DNA of 64,000 nt, from the NCBI GenBank assembly GCA_038049695.1, contig CP142456.1:76345422-76409421 (forward strand), given 5' to 3'. Source of the DNA: Cinnamomum chago. Lineage: Eukaryota > Streptophyta > Magnoliopsida > Laurales > Lauraceae. The position numbers and the translations under genes are program-made. Below are positions 33,929 through 46,855 of this stretch, piece after piece. Each line of letters begins with the position of its first letter. Position 1 is the stretch's first letter. The notes beneath the pieces were generated by a model, which was given only the letters and a program-made list of their open reading frames with translations, was not told where the DNA came from and did no database searches.

Positions 33929-36900
33929 GAGAGACACAAGAAGTCAGTTTTCAATATAGCAATCCTGAACTCATTTGCTGATTAGAAACTCAGTTTTCAA
34001 TTAGAATGATTCTTCTAATGTGGTTGCTTGGGCGTCTAATTGGAAGACTAATCCTTAGAAGCATTATTTCCTTTTTAATAAAATATGGGTTTTATCTACC
34101 AACATTGATTTAGTATTTCGTCATAAACTTAGATCGGCCAACTATACGGCTGAGTGGGTACAGCTCACTTGCACCTTTCTCTTTTAGACTTTCTTTTTGT
34201 ATTTTTATTTTATCTTGTTTTTCGTCTTTGTATTATCTTCTTCTCTTAATGAAAGTTTTTGTTACCGATCAAAACAAACGAACAAACAAAAAAAGAAGTC
34301 AGGGAACATTGTACTAGCATAATTGCACAGACATTTCTTCAAACAGTTGGTGTGCGTCTTAGGAATGAAGGGTCTTTTTTTTTTTTCCATTGTAGAGTTT
34401 GTTGCCAGGTAAAATGCATAACAATTGGTCAATTGGAAACATGGAAAAAAAGGTAAAATATCTGCCAATTATCATTGCATAGATGAGATTAGATCAAACC
34501 TTTTTGCAAGTATCTTCCAATCCATACATTTTATCTTTCCTACTCTGTAGTGTGTATGCAAGCATAGTTCTTCAGGAAATACCAATCAATGTAATATTCT
34601 ACTACTAGAATCGGATAATGGAAAACATGAGTATAATCACGACCTAGAGGAGAAAGAGAGCGCTCTTACATGATATTTGAGCTTTTGGGAAAATATATTT
34701 CTACTTGATGATGTCTTGATCCTCCTCCACTCCAAATGAGTGATGGATATAACTCATAATCAGCTTGACCCAGTTGGTAAGATCACCTTCCCTTCAGTAG
34801 GACAGTGAGCATACAATCCATCCGGACCATATATCATTCATCTGATACTTGATCAGAGAGATTGCAGGAGAATATATTACAAGAAATGGTGGAAGTAAAT
34901 AGAAAATGGAATGAAGAAGTGTGGAGAAAATGGAATGACCATATATCACTCATGATCTGGTACTTGATGAGGGAAATTATTCATATTTTTTTATATAGCT
35001 CTTTTTTTTTTTTTTTTCAATTGTTTGGTGTGACACAGTTTTGTCATAAAAAAGAAAAAAAAAGGAAGAAAATGAACTATTTCCCCGCGAGGCGGCACAG
35101 AGGACTCGGAGTTCTGGGTAGGAATATAGGATTCCTTTCTCTTTACTAAAATTAAAATATATAGAGAGCATGACCATCTCGTTGAACTAACGCATAGGTT
35201 TGTTAATAGGTAAGGAATCTATGAGGAATTTATAGATTTGAGGATACCTCACTCCTTTGAAATAAATACTTCTCACCAAGAATTTGTAGAATGGGGGGTT
35301 TTACATATATATATATATATATATCGGTTTGTAAATATAATTGATAAAAGATGGTATGGGTGCGTAAACACGCCAGATTGAGGATTCCAAATCTTTTTGG
35401 AGGAGATTGGACCTAAAAATTATAAAAAAAAATGAAGATTTTCATTGGCCAAAATTCTTAAGGATTTACAATTGCCAAACATGATCCATTTTTTGTTATT
35501 TTATAAAAAAACTAGTGAAAAATTTCTGAGGATTTGTTTGCCAAACACTACGTTTGGCTTGGAATCCAACTTCATTTTTGTCACTCAGGCTGCACAGACA
35601 ACCCATTAATTCTCTTCAGCTATACTATGCTTCGGTGGGGTTGCAATCCAATGACAGTGATGCTCCCCACTAATTATATATGAATTCTTAAGTTATATTT
35701 TGTACGGTCACCAAAGCAATTGTCCACTCACTTTTTTTTTTTAACCCAGCCAAGTGGGTTGAGACCTAAGAGAGAGCCCAGAGAAAGAGCACGTATAAGC
35801 AGGAGAAAAGTCCACATAAGTGAGAAGACGTAATGTACCCAGGGTTCGAACCCTCTGCAGTCAGGTGAGAACCGCATGTCATTCTCATCCACCTCACTCT
35901 TATTGAAATGAAATTTAGTTAGACCAGAAAAAGTAAAAATAGTGGTTTTTGATATTATCAGGTCTGAAAAGAAAGGCTAACCGTTACATAAATTAATAAA
36001 TCAAATTGCACCAAAATAGCGGGAGCATACAATCATTTTATGATTAGATAATGGAAGATTGGAGTTACACATATATTTCACTCGTGGAAAGATAGGCTCC
36101 TACCAACACCTTGTTACAGCTAATAATGGAATGACCTGTTGTGATTATATCTTAAATCAATTACATATGATGAGACTGGTTTATCAAATATTCTTGTTGA
36201 TGCATATTGTTGCGTCGTTCATTATAAATTTAGATTTTTGGTGTTTCTGATTATTAACAATGCTTATCTGTCGAGCTGTTGTGATTGGCTGCTTCCTCGC
36301 TCATTCTGTATTTGTGTAAGAAAAAGTCAATATGAACAAAGGAGGGGGGGGGGGACCGGGCCATGAATCGGTCCCCAGTTTGTCTATATAGCATTCCTCT
36401 TTGTGTAAGGTAACTTTCCTTTTGGTAGGAGACCATGGGCAAGATTCCATCCCGGCCATATATCAAATGCCCATAAGGAGGAAGCATGATCAATAAATGC
36501 ATAAGAGACCTCAAAGAAATGAAATGCAAAGTTGAAGATTAGGAATGATTAATGTACGGCTGATACTCTCTTATGCTTATTTAAATGCCCATAATGTTGG
36601 CATTGCTACTTTATTTGACCAGTCGTCAAGAAGACAGCATCAGAAACTAGTAAAGATGCATGCTTTAAGTTGGTTGAAGAAAGGCATTATTAACATATTA
36701 GCCATGCGCTCGTGTGGTAACTTTAAGAGTGGGTGAAAAGCTAATTCGGCTACCATTCATTCAAAGCTCTTGTAGCCGCCACCTTTTTAATACCGGACCC
36801 CACTATAGTACAAGGTAATGATAAGCCAAAGAAACACACTCTCTCCCCTAAATTTTTATTGACCCAAATTTGACATTAATCCAAATTGTGCAGGCCATCT

Positions 36901-37578
36901 AATTGACCGTGCAGATTTAGACACGCATTGCACTTTTTCTAATGACTAGGATATATGCACGCCATTAATAAAAGTACCTCTTTCGATCAAATTGATCCAA
37001 TCTTTTGTTAGGTAGGTTGAATGTCGATATGTCAAACCCCTATACCCAGTGATTTTCAATCTTTCAGTTGGGCCCCACAGACTTGACTGCCAGTAATTAA
37101 GCTAGGAACTGCATTATCCTTCTTGAAAATGAAAAGATGGAGCAATATCATGGTTAAACTTGTGCTCGAACAAATTATTAATTGGTCAGGCTACGGGCTT
37201 GAAAACGTTTGTTTTGGGCTCAGGCCAACATTTTTCTTCGGCCAGTTACACATCTAGAGAAGATTGTCATCTACTGTCCGCAATAAACACTAACATAACA
37301 TTTAAATGTAAATTTAGTTGGGGTTTAGTTAAAAGATGCATATATGCAAGAGTTGCTAATTGGTGTCTCAAATATCTACAAAACACTACATCATTGGAAG
37401 TCTAATTGGAGTCCAAACGTAAAAGAAAGTTGTTTTTCTTCTCCTCAGTGTCCGAACAGAAAAGAAAGTTGCTTTTCTTCTCCCAAGTCCAAACTTATGT
37501 AACCGGTTGAGTGTCTAACAAATGCAAACCAATTTCACATAACAACAATTTTGATTCTCGTTAGAAAGGAAGAAAAAC
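33929..37578. other. Repeat-bearing spacer
   Basis: No gene is visible in 3.6 kb. It holds a (TA)n run at about 35304-35324, poly-G at about 36343-36354, poly-T runs, and a palindromic AGGGTTCGAACCCT near 35841 that alone does not make a tRNA. ORFs here are short and without motifs. Confidence 0.5.
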
Positions 37579-38246
37579 CCAAACCTAGGCTGAACTCAGG
37601 GCAGTAAGCTCTAACCATTCCTACCAAAATCTCAGTGCATACTTTTTTTTGTGCTGAGTAATTTGGATTCAAACTCGCGGCTGGTTGGTTCTAATGTCAT
37701 CTTAAATTTTTTTTAACTAGCCATTCATATAAAAATATTGAGGTGCTAGGAGATCAAGCATAAATAATTTTCGATACTTCCCCTCGAGTGGAGCCCACTC
37801 CATGCTTTGGGGAACTTACATCGTTTCTATATTGAAGAGTGGGCTCCATGCGAGGAAGAATATTGAAAAGTATTTCTACTGTCTCTACCAACGCCTTGAG
37901 GTTTTGGTAGAAATTGTTAGCCAAAGAAATTTAACACTCTACAGTAACCCTCTGCTTAACGAAGTCACCAAAACAAATGAGCAAAATAATCTTTGCATAT
38001 AGATCAACCCAAAAGAGGACAACTCATTTGAGTTGCAGAAAATTTACAAATACAAATATACTTATATATCTACAATACAACAGGAATTTGATTAAACCAA
38101 ATCCACTTAATGTTTCAAAACAAAACTGCATTATATGAGTCCTGATCCTCAGAGGTTTTGAGCAGAGCAGTCCCCAGTTGGAGTAAAACTCCGTAGTGGG
38201 AACTATTAAAAATCGGCCTCAAAACATGTGCCCTCTCATGTATGGG
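37579..38246. repeat. Segmental duplication, copy 2, outer flank
   Basis: It is near-identical to 17850-18437. It differs by an added stretch of about 100 bp after GCCCACTCCATGCT and small indels. It lies on the 3' side of gene C. Confidence 0.85.
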
Positions 38247-38799
38247 GTATCACAAATACTGATTGTTTGAAAAAAAAAAAAAAGTGTGAAAATGAAAAAT
38301 GCATAAGGTTGTGTTAATCACATTTTTAATTAAAAGGTCAATTTTATGGTATGAAAAATTTTATTAGAGTAAAATTTAGGGATCCCCTGTATATGGCCAA
38401 TAAGATGATGTGTCCTTTTAAATGAAGCCAATCTACCTATCAATGTAAGAACATATCCAAATAATCCACTCATCTACATGGGAACTCACCTGATAAAATA
38501 TCTTACCATGTATTAAAACATTAGCAGATAATCATTTAAGAGGTCACTAACTAATGATGAAACACATTAGGGCCCGTTTGATAATTTTACTAATATAGTC
38601 AAGTCAAGTCAAGTCAAGTTAAACATCCCATCAAAAACACTTTTTACAAAAATTCCCTCCATCTTTTCTAAAAAAAGTCAAAAAGCAATTACAATTACTC
38701 ACTAAAAGATTCCCTCCATCTTTGCCCAATGCCATTTAATAATAACATTCATTATTGATAATTATGTTCCACTTGAGGTGGCTATATTAATTATCTTCT

Positions 38800-41700
38800 T
38801 CAGTCACCTGATTTGGAGATAAAAAAAGGCTTAGGTGGCATCTGCAGGAGCTCCAGCCGACATTCTAACATCTCCACGACCTTGCTCATTGAAGGACGAT
38901 CAATTGGTTTCATTTGGATGCACCACAGTGCAATAATACTCAACTTCTTTGCTGTTTCTTCTTCATCTGGAGTGGCATTTTGAATTCCAATGTCCTTTCC
39001 TTGGTTAAGTTGGCTGTATACCCACGAAGGGAAGTAAATTTGGCTCAAATTCTCAACATTCACATTTATGTTTTTCCTTCTCCCAGCTATTTCCAGCAAC
39101 ATCATTCCAAAACTATAAACATCAGACTTATATGACACCCTACCAACATTTCTATAGAACAGTTCGGGAGCCATATATCCTACTGTTCCTCTTGCAGCTG
39201 TAATAGATACAATGCTCTCTTCTGTAGGGTAGAATTTCGCCAACCCAAAATCTGAAACTTTTGGAGTGAAGTTTTCATCAAGGAGAATGTTGTGAGGCTT
39301 GATGTCAAAGTGAAGAATCTGCATGTCGCATCCCCGATGCAAATATCCGATCCCTCGTGCAACTCCTAATGCAATGTCATACAGCTTCTCCCAACTCAAG
39401 AGGCTCTCCCCTTCTTGTGAAAATATATACTTCTCCAAAGATCCATTAGGCATGAAGTCATATATGAGAGCCCTTTTTGACCCTTTTGAGCAGAATCCAA
39501 TGAGTTGCACTATGTTAACATGATGAATCCGTCCGATTGTGGCAACTTCATTGATGAATTCTTGGCCATTGCCCTTTGATTTGTTCAACATCTTTACAGC
39601 AACAAGATGACCATTTGGGAGCTCTCCTTTGTATACAGAACCATAGCCTCCTTGCCCCAATTTCTCCTTGAAGCCGTGAGTCATTTTCTTCACATTAGAA
39701 TAGGAGTAACGCATCGGAACATGGTTCTTGTATCTATTTAGGAAGTCTTCGATGTTCTCATCTTTGGATTTATGCTCAATTAAGAACTCTGTCACAGTAT
39801 GTTCTATTTTTACTTTGAAATGCAGGGCCATTTTCTTGACATCCGAGAAGGAGCGCGAAGGAATTTGACTTTTGTATTTACTAATGAACTGTTGAACGTT
39901 CTCGTCTTTGGACAGATGCTCCCTCCATAGCTTATAGATCAATAAGACAACTAGGAAGAACAACCCTATTAATGTTCTTACTATCATAATACCTCCTTCA
40001 CACAAGAAACAAATAAAAACTATCATTCAGAATCCTTGGTATAAGAATGTTTATTGTTGTAGATAATATTAGTTATATTCTTACCCAAGATAGGTAGGTG
40101 CTCCACAAGAAAGTCTGTAAAAACAAAAAGAAGTGAAGAAGATGAACAGAAAACCATGTGAAAATCGAAGAAATAAATAGAACCTAAAGGCTTTTAACCG
40201 AGAAATGCATTGGAGAAATGGCTGTAAGAGGCACTTTACCATATATGTCTTCTAGTATTGTTTCGATGATGCCTACATTGTGTAACAAACAATCATATTA
40301 GAATGAGAGACAGGAAAATATCATGCTCATTACATGGAAGTATTTAAGATCTTTTCACTAATTTAATTGTATAAAACAGAGCATTTGTGAGTTGCTGATT
40401 TTGACTGTTCAATTACTTATTTTCAGAAAACAAAGTGATTGTTACTGATATTTCATGGTAACTACTGAAATTCCCAAACCCTTTTTTCCTCTCTCCTCCG
40501 TCAGTATATCATTTACTAAGGTTATCAGTGCTATTATTTTTTAATCATATAGTTAGATGTTATCTTACTGCAAAATTCCCTACTACTTACTATGAAGAAC
40601 AAAGATTAAATAAAACCTATTTTGAGTGTTTTTTGGCAATGAGAAGGGAGTGTAAAGCATACTTATAATATAAAAATTGGTACTGTCATCACGGTTTAGA
40701 CAATTGCGTCAACTTTTTTTGTTTCTCAGCAGTTATATATGTTCTCCTAAGGACAGATTGGATGCTGATCTTATGCGTTCCAGCTCATGGGGCCCACTTT
40801 GAGTCCTCCTTATCACCTGTATCCAACAATGTATATATAATCCTACTGGAGTGAAGTTTGTGATGATTCCTGTATAGAGAAGTCTAGTGGTTTGATCAAA
40901 TAAAGGTCGGCCTTACATAGCTTAAGTTTGATGATCACGGATATCAGTATGATGTCGGTGGCAAAAAATGACATGTTCTTAGATTTGTAGGATTCCTTAA
41001 AAAACATGGATGTTAAGAGTACTATTGAAAAGAATTTATGCTTCCTCTACTAAGGCTTCGAGGCATTGACATGCATCGTTAATTAAAGAAATTTAATATG
41101 GTATCAGAGTCAACGGGTAATAAATTTGAATCGTAGGAAGAACAACTTGACGTTTAAAAATATGTGCGTGTTGTTGCACCAACGGGCTCCACCGAAAGGA
41201 GAGCATTAAAAAGTATTTCTGCTACTTCTACTAACAGACTACCTCAGACCAAATTCAGAAAATCATAATATGAGTTTACTGAAGAAATGTTAAACAAGTT
41301 AGAAGGGAAAAGTCTAAGGTGAAGATTTAGATGGATTTAGATGGGCGCATCACTTGTCCATGATTTAATTGTAGCCATGGTCTCATACTCAGTCGAACGC
41401 AATTGAGTCACCCATTGACTAACCAAGAAAACAATCTATCGTAGTCATGGTCTTAGACTGAGTAGGACCAAGTTGAGTCAACACATCCCGTGGCTATGAG
41501 TCCAAGTCCTATGGCTTTTTTCAGCCCCAGCTCGCATTTTCTTTCCCAAGTTTCTTGTTAGGAGAAGATTTGTGACGCAGGGCACTTTGCATGGATTTGG
41601 GAAGATGAAAGTTAGATCTTTTAGAATATTTAGCATTCAAAGATGGGAGCTATTATTTATTTGACTAATTCAAATGTAAATGTGAGCATCTTTCTCTACT

Positions 41701-44700
41701 TTTGAACACAATTTTTCGGTTATAGTACAATTCTTTTTCCTTATTTTCAATTTTATAAAGGTTATTAGGCGCATGAGAGACTCAGTCCAACTTGGCCTAG
41801 TCTCATACAACTCGGTTGAGTCAACTCCAACGGTGACCAAGTCGCCCAGAAGTCAAAGTTTTTAAAACCTTGATTGTCTAAAAACTATGGTATCTGGGGT
41901 TTTCTTTCTACATTGGGATTTGAACTCGCACACTCTATTCATACCATGTTTAAAAAACTCTCTTGAGTCGACTCTTGACTCTCTCGAGTCATCTCTTTTT
42001 GACAAAGGACTTAGTAAAAAATAGGGAAGACTCGACCGAGCCATCTCATTTTAATAAGTTGTTTGCATTCTGAACCATTTAATAGGGAAGTCCGATTTTA
42101 AACAATTAAAGTTTATTTTTAAGTAATTATGTATGAAGTTTGGTGTTAGTAATTTAAAAATGATGATTGAAATGTATTTGAAACTTATATTTAATCTTTT
42201 ACATTCGATATTTGAGCTAACAAATTACGTAATATGTGATATTTTTGTTTTCTTTTCCTTATTGTAGTACTTTTCTTGCATCTATATAAATTTGTTAAAT
42301 TTAGTTAAATTTAGTTGATTATTATGAATGCATGTAAATAAATATATTTTTATATTTTATAAGTAATGGATTTATTTTTAAATATTTTAAATGATATATT
42401 TTTAAAAAATATGACTCTCTTGAGTCTCCGCATTGACTCAATGCAAGAGTCAATTTTTCTTCCCGCATTGGACAAGTTGAGTCCAAGTCGCAAGCTTTCC
42501 GAAGAACCCGCCGACCCCCTTGCGGTTGATCATTGGTAAAACTAGGCATGTCAAATGGGGCCCGGCACGGTCTGTGACATGGGACATGCTGGGCCGAGCC
42601 CGGCCCGCCAAGCACGCCGTCCTCTACAGCCAAAAGGGTCCTTTTTTTTTTATAGAAAAAGTCCATTTTACCCCCCTCAAACAGCTATAAAACGGTCATA
42701 TAAGGGGCATTTTGTGTCATTTTTTATTTTACAAAGTCTATAAATACCCTAACCCTCTCATTCTCATTTCTCACCAATTTACACAACTCTCTCACTCTTT
42801 ATACATTCTCTAACTCTCTCTCAAAGCATTCAACTTTTCACTCTCTCTAAGAAGTTTTTGGAGGGCCAAAGATCAAGTCATCAAGAGACAAGATTAAAAG
42901 GGCCTTCAAAGATTTAGATGTATTTATATTATTTAAATTTGAGATTCCATATATATAAGTTTATAATATATTATATAACTCTCATTTTCTCCCCTTTCTT
43001 ATATTAATTATCACAAAAGAAGGCTATTAGCCTATTACTGTTATTATTTATAAATTTTATTTTTTTAAATATGGCTAGAAGATTATGTGGATTTCCCATA
43101 GAATCTTCTTTCGTTAATTTATGGGTAGAAGAAGATTATATTGAATTAGAAGATGAAAAAGTGATTTACCTCCCCCATTTTCTCAGAGTTTCCGTAAAAC
43201 AACCAAGAGGAATAGAACTTCAATAGTTTGATATGTATTTACGAGGTTTGATGTTATTGAAAGTGGAAAGAAAGTTGAAAAGGCAAAATGCAAATTTTGT
43301 AGTAAGATTTATTGTGCCGATTCAAAATCGGCCACTGGCCATTTGTCAAAACATAGGCAAAAGTGTTTAGCCTTACAGAAGCTAGCGGATACACGGGCAT
43401 CGACGCCTGGTTCACAGACCCAAATTTCTACTATTGGTGGTAGTAGTAGTAGAAGCAGTTTGGGTCTTTTTTCTTTTAATGCACAAAGTGTTAGACAAAA
43501 TCTTATTAAAATGATTGTGTTATCCGAGTTACTATTTTCTTTTGTTGAAAATAAGTTTTTTTTAAGAATTGGTCCAGAAATACTATCAACCACAATTTCA
43601 CAGTATTTCAAGAAATACAGCAAAAAAATGATGCTATTAGACTCTGGAAGGAAGAGAAAACAAATATAAAAAATTACCTTACAGAAATTCTTGCTAGAAT
43701 AGCCATAACTATAGATATGTGGAATTCTAAAGGGGGTGATAGTTTTCTTTGTATTACTGCACATAATATAAATGCAAAGTGGATTATTAATAAACGTATA
43801 ATTTGTTTTAACTGTCTTGAATGGCCACACAATGACATTAGAATAAGTACATTTATTTTGGAAAAACTAGATGAATACAATATTAAAGAAAAAGTTATAT
43901 CTATAACTTTAGATAATGCCAGTAATAATACAGTGGCTATTGAATTAATGAGAATGCAGATGCCACTTGCAACTTTGATAGATAGCTCTATCTTTCAAAA
44001 TAGATGTGTATGTTACATCTTAAATCTTATTGCAAAGGTTGGTTTAAAGCATATTGTAAGTTACACAGATGGTATTAAAGACATTGCTAGATTTATTTTC
44101 TGCTTCACACAGAAAAGACAATTGTATGCTCAAATATGTACGAGGCAAGGCGTATCAGCTATTAAAATACCTAAAGAGATAGAACAGAGATGGAATTCTA
44201 TATATGATTTGGAAAACTGTTTTGAATGAATTTTATGCTTTTCATGCACAAGATTTGATGATTAGTGATGAATATTGGGAGTTATGTGCCAATATAAGAG
44301 ATTTATTAGAAGCTTTTTGTACTTCGACATTATTTTTTTCCGAGATATATTATCACACATCTAATGACGCTTTAATGAAGCTTTTTAAAATTACTTTACA
44401 ACTCAATAGATTTAAAGATCATTTTTTACTTAGTAGCACTATTAGAAACATGGAAGAAAATTTTAATAAATATTGGAAAGAGACTCTAATGACATTTTCT
44501 TTAGCTGCTGTATTTGATCCTAGGTTAAAATTAAGTGGTGTACAGTTTTTTATAGATGGAATAAATAAAAATATGAATTATATAGATTTAAATATTTTTT
44601 CAAATATAAGGGCAAATTTACAAGAATTTTTTCAATTTTATTGTGAGCAAATGGGTACAACTGAGCTTAGTACGTGCCATTCAGAAGTCTAGCAAACAGG

Positions 44701-46490
44701 TGTTGGTGAGAGGGATGTGTGGTATTCTTCCCTGTCCACGGTCATGACATCCAGCTCAAGGTCAAGTAATACAATGACGGAGTTAACATTGTATCTTGAC
44801 GTCGGTGTAATACGGGTGCATGATGCATCTAGTTTTGACCTTTTAACATGGTGGAAGCAACAAGAAAGTGTTTACCCGGTATTGGCCGCCATGGCTCGTG
44901 ATCTATTGACTATTCCAATGTCTTCTGTAGCATCAGAATAAGCTTTCAGTGAATGTGGACATGTGGTGGATGACAAAAGAACAAATCTAACTGAAGAAAC
45001 GGTGAAGTGTTGCGTTTGCCTATGAGACTGGTATTTGGCAGATAAGAGGAAGTAAGAGTTGACATCAATTGAAGATTATGATCCAGCAGATAAGAGAAAG
45101 TAAGAGTTAACATCAATATTGGAAGATTATGATCCATCAGAATATATTAGTGGACTATGCATATGATTTTTTACGTTTTCCTTTGTTGTAATTTGTAAAT
45201 ATATAAGTTTTTCATTCTTTTTTCATTTTTATTTTCTAAAAGAAATGGTAAAGTTTTAAAGGTAATCCTATTTAGAAACCTTCAAGAAGTTAAGACCCAA
45301 ATGGTTCTCTCTTCTTAGTGGAGTAGGTTGAGTTTGACCGAACCATTTAAATATCTTTGTCATTTGCCGTGGTTGTGTTCTAATTTTTAATTTTAATACT
45401 GAAAAGCAAAAAAAAAAATCAGAAAAAAAGATGAAAGAGGCCCCGGCATGGCCCTGCCCATGGTGGGTCGTGCCTTGTCGTGCCAGGGTTTTTTCTTGGT
45501 GGGCCGGGCCACGCCAGCCCGCCAGATGAGATAGGCCATGCTTGACATGCCTAGGTAAAACTTCGGATACACAACACCGCCCACTAGCACTGTGTATCGG
45601 TTAAGGCCCCAAACGGTTTGAAACGAGGACCTCCAGCTTATTACCGAACTTTCTAACCACACGGACAATTTAAGTGTGGGCAACAATTTAAGCTGAGGGA
45701 CAACTATATGATATCTAGCATTCTAGCTAACACAAATTATTTGGGGAATGGAAATGGGTCCCAACATTTACACGCAGAGAGAGGGATACTTACAGTGGGC
45801 TGATCCGAAAGGCCTTCTACATGAAGGAGTTGGGTCCCTTGGGGTTGGTCGAAACCAGTAGGGTAGTTGATACCAGTAGATATCAAAACCCATGAGCAAG
45901 GCCTTGTGAATATCTGTGTAGTTGTTAAGATCTTGAGTTTTCTTTGCTGCTAGAGAAGTCGATGATATGATGGTACAGTTGACATTCCAAAACATCGTCA
46001 AATCCTTATAACCGATAATCGCATAGAAATATGGGAGAGAGGAGCTGTTGAAGCATGGAGCAGTAGCTATATAGGAAGGACTTTCCATGGGAGCTGAACA
46101 GTTGACGTATGTGATCTGCTCAATCTCCGACGGTAAGTAGAACGGGTAAAACGTTTCTCCCGGACCCAAAAAGTAGCGAGGTAGAGATGAGCAATTGTCT
46201 CTCTCAAGGCCGGAATCAACGATGCGGAGTTTTCTTTGGTCGTATGAGATTGTATCTACATAGAATTTATTTGTATCCTGCAAAGAAAAAATGGTCCGAT
46301 TGCTTTCACAAGAGAGCTCGAAAGATTGGAGGCCGCAGTTTGTGGGATCAGTTTTCAGTCGAAAAGGGTAGCTGACGTTCTCGACACTCCCACAGGAAGA
46401 AGTGCTGCAGATTTCTCCCATCTCAGCGTTGCATTGTAGAAAGACCACTACAGAAAGTGAAGCCAGACAAAAGAAAATGGTTCCCATCAT
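38800..46490 (-). CDS. Gene C: Lr10-like receptor kinase with hAT-bearing intron
   Basis: This is a membrane receptor-like Ser/Thr kinase of the LRK10L/rust-resistance Lr10 type. Exons on the - strand are 46490-45794, 40272-40240 (33 nt) and 39995-38800. All borders are GT-AG and phase 1, giving one open frame of 641 aa. Order: signal peptide ([20 protein letters not shown]), GUB_WAK-type ectodomain ([20 protein letters not shown], then several N-glycosylation sequons), membrane helix at about 248-264, a 48-49-residue segment present twice in tandem (about 269-316 and 317-365), then the kinase. Kinase landmarks are GQGGYG at 357-362, Lys378, HFDIKPHN with Asp474 and DFGLAK from Asp492. Intron 1 is 5.5 kb, of which 3.0 kb is a hAT element. 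The start at 46490 fits the signal peptide; Met 46487 is equally possible. The ORF runs on upstream through a (CT)n leader. It is head-to-head with E. Confidence 0.88.
39631..39921 (-). repeat. Coding tandem repeat in the juxtamembrane region of gene C
   Basis: Unit 1 ([20 protein letters not shown]...) and unit 2 ([20 protein letters not shown]...) are 48-49 residues each and meet at 39778/39777. Unit 2 runs into the kinase glycine loop. The same repeat occurs in pseudogene B, so it is older than the B/C split. Gene A has only one such segment. Confidence 0.85.
42543..45553 (+). mobile_element. hAT transposon in intron 1 of gene C
   Basis: The ends are TAGGCATGTCAA at 42543-42554 and TTGACATGCCTA at 45542-45553, perfect 12-bp inverted repeats. 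GGTAAAAC occurs on both sides (42535-42542 and 45554-45561), a perfect 8-bp duplication as hAT elements make. Subterminal DNA is rich in GGCCCGG/GGGCCGGGCC. A TATAAATA at 42739-42746 precedes a transposase relic on the + strand. The element is opposite in direction to gene C. The fresh ends but broken transposase suggest it moved with help from another copy, or decayed after insertion. Confidence 0.93.
43071..45056 (+). pseudogene. hAT transposase relic (BED finger, DDE region, hATC domain)
   Basis: The relic starts at the ATG at 43071 ([13 protein letters not shown]). A BED-type zinc finger follows at about 43210-43380 (CKFC ... HLSKHRQKC); its usual Trp codon is a stop (TGA, near 43229). 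The transposase core is at about 43690-44230, with TIDMWNS and [10 protein letters not shown] carrying the expected catalytic Asp residues. The middle part is at about 44200-44690, and the C-terminal hATC dimerisation domain at about 44830-45030 ([20 protein letters not shown]). At least five stops or frameshifts break it, including a stop inside the hATC motif near 44939. It resembles plant RICESLEEPER/Ac-type transposases. It would have bound the element ends and cut them; it cannot do so now. Confidence 0.88.
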
Positions 46491-46493
46491 CAC

Positions 46494-46495
<2 letters not shown>

Positions 46496-46531
<36 letters not shown>
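46496..46531. repeat. (GA)n run directly before the gene C start
   Basis: A perfect GA run lies 6 bases outside the gene C ATG. On the transcript it would be a CU-rich leader. It is shared with copy 1 (19931-19963). Confidence 0.95.
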
Positions 46532-46533
<2 letters not shown>

Positions 46534-46544
46534 GAGATGAGCAA

Positions 46545-46552
46545 TATAAAAA
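46545..46552 (+). promoter_or_regulatory. TATA-like motif of the + side of the divergent promoter, copy 2
   Basis: TATAAAAA is conserved with 19977-19984. Here it is separated from the E exon by a 660-bp solo LTR. Confidence 0.4.
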
Positions 46553-46855
46553 GATCAACCGAGGGGAAGGGAATTCTCAAGTATAAACACCACCCTCACC
46601 TTACCCTTCTCCACAACCAAACAGTCAACAATACCTAGCTTCCAAGATAGCACTCCTAGCTTCTGCAGTTTCTTTGCCAGAATTTTATCAAATGGTCAAA
46701 GAAAACAGTGTCATTTCATACAACAATTTGGTCTAGTCGAACAACCAACCCAAGTCAAGATGAGAGTTGGCCAAATGCCAATGAGAGCCACAAACGTCCT
46801 TCTCAAGAAGGAAATAATTTTCTTTGAAAAATGGTTATTTTTTTTAAAAGGTTTC

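Noticed and set aside
35835-35860. Possible tRNA gene around AGGGTTCGAACCCT
   Set aside because: A B-box-like palindrome is present, but no A box or cloverleaf could be found at the right distance on either strand.
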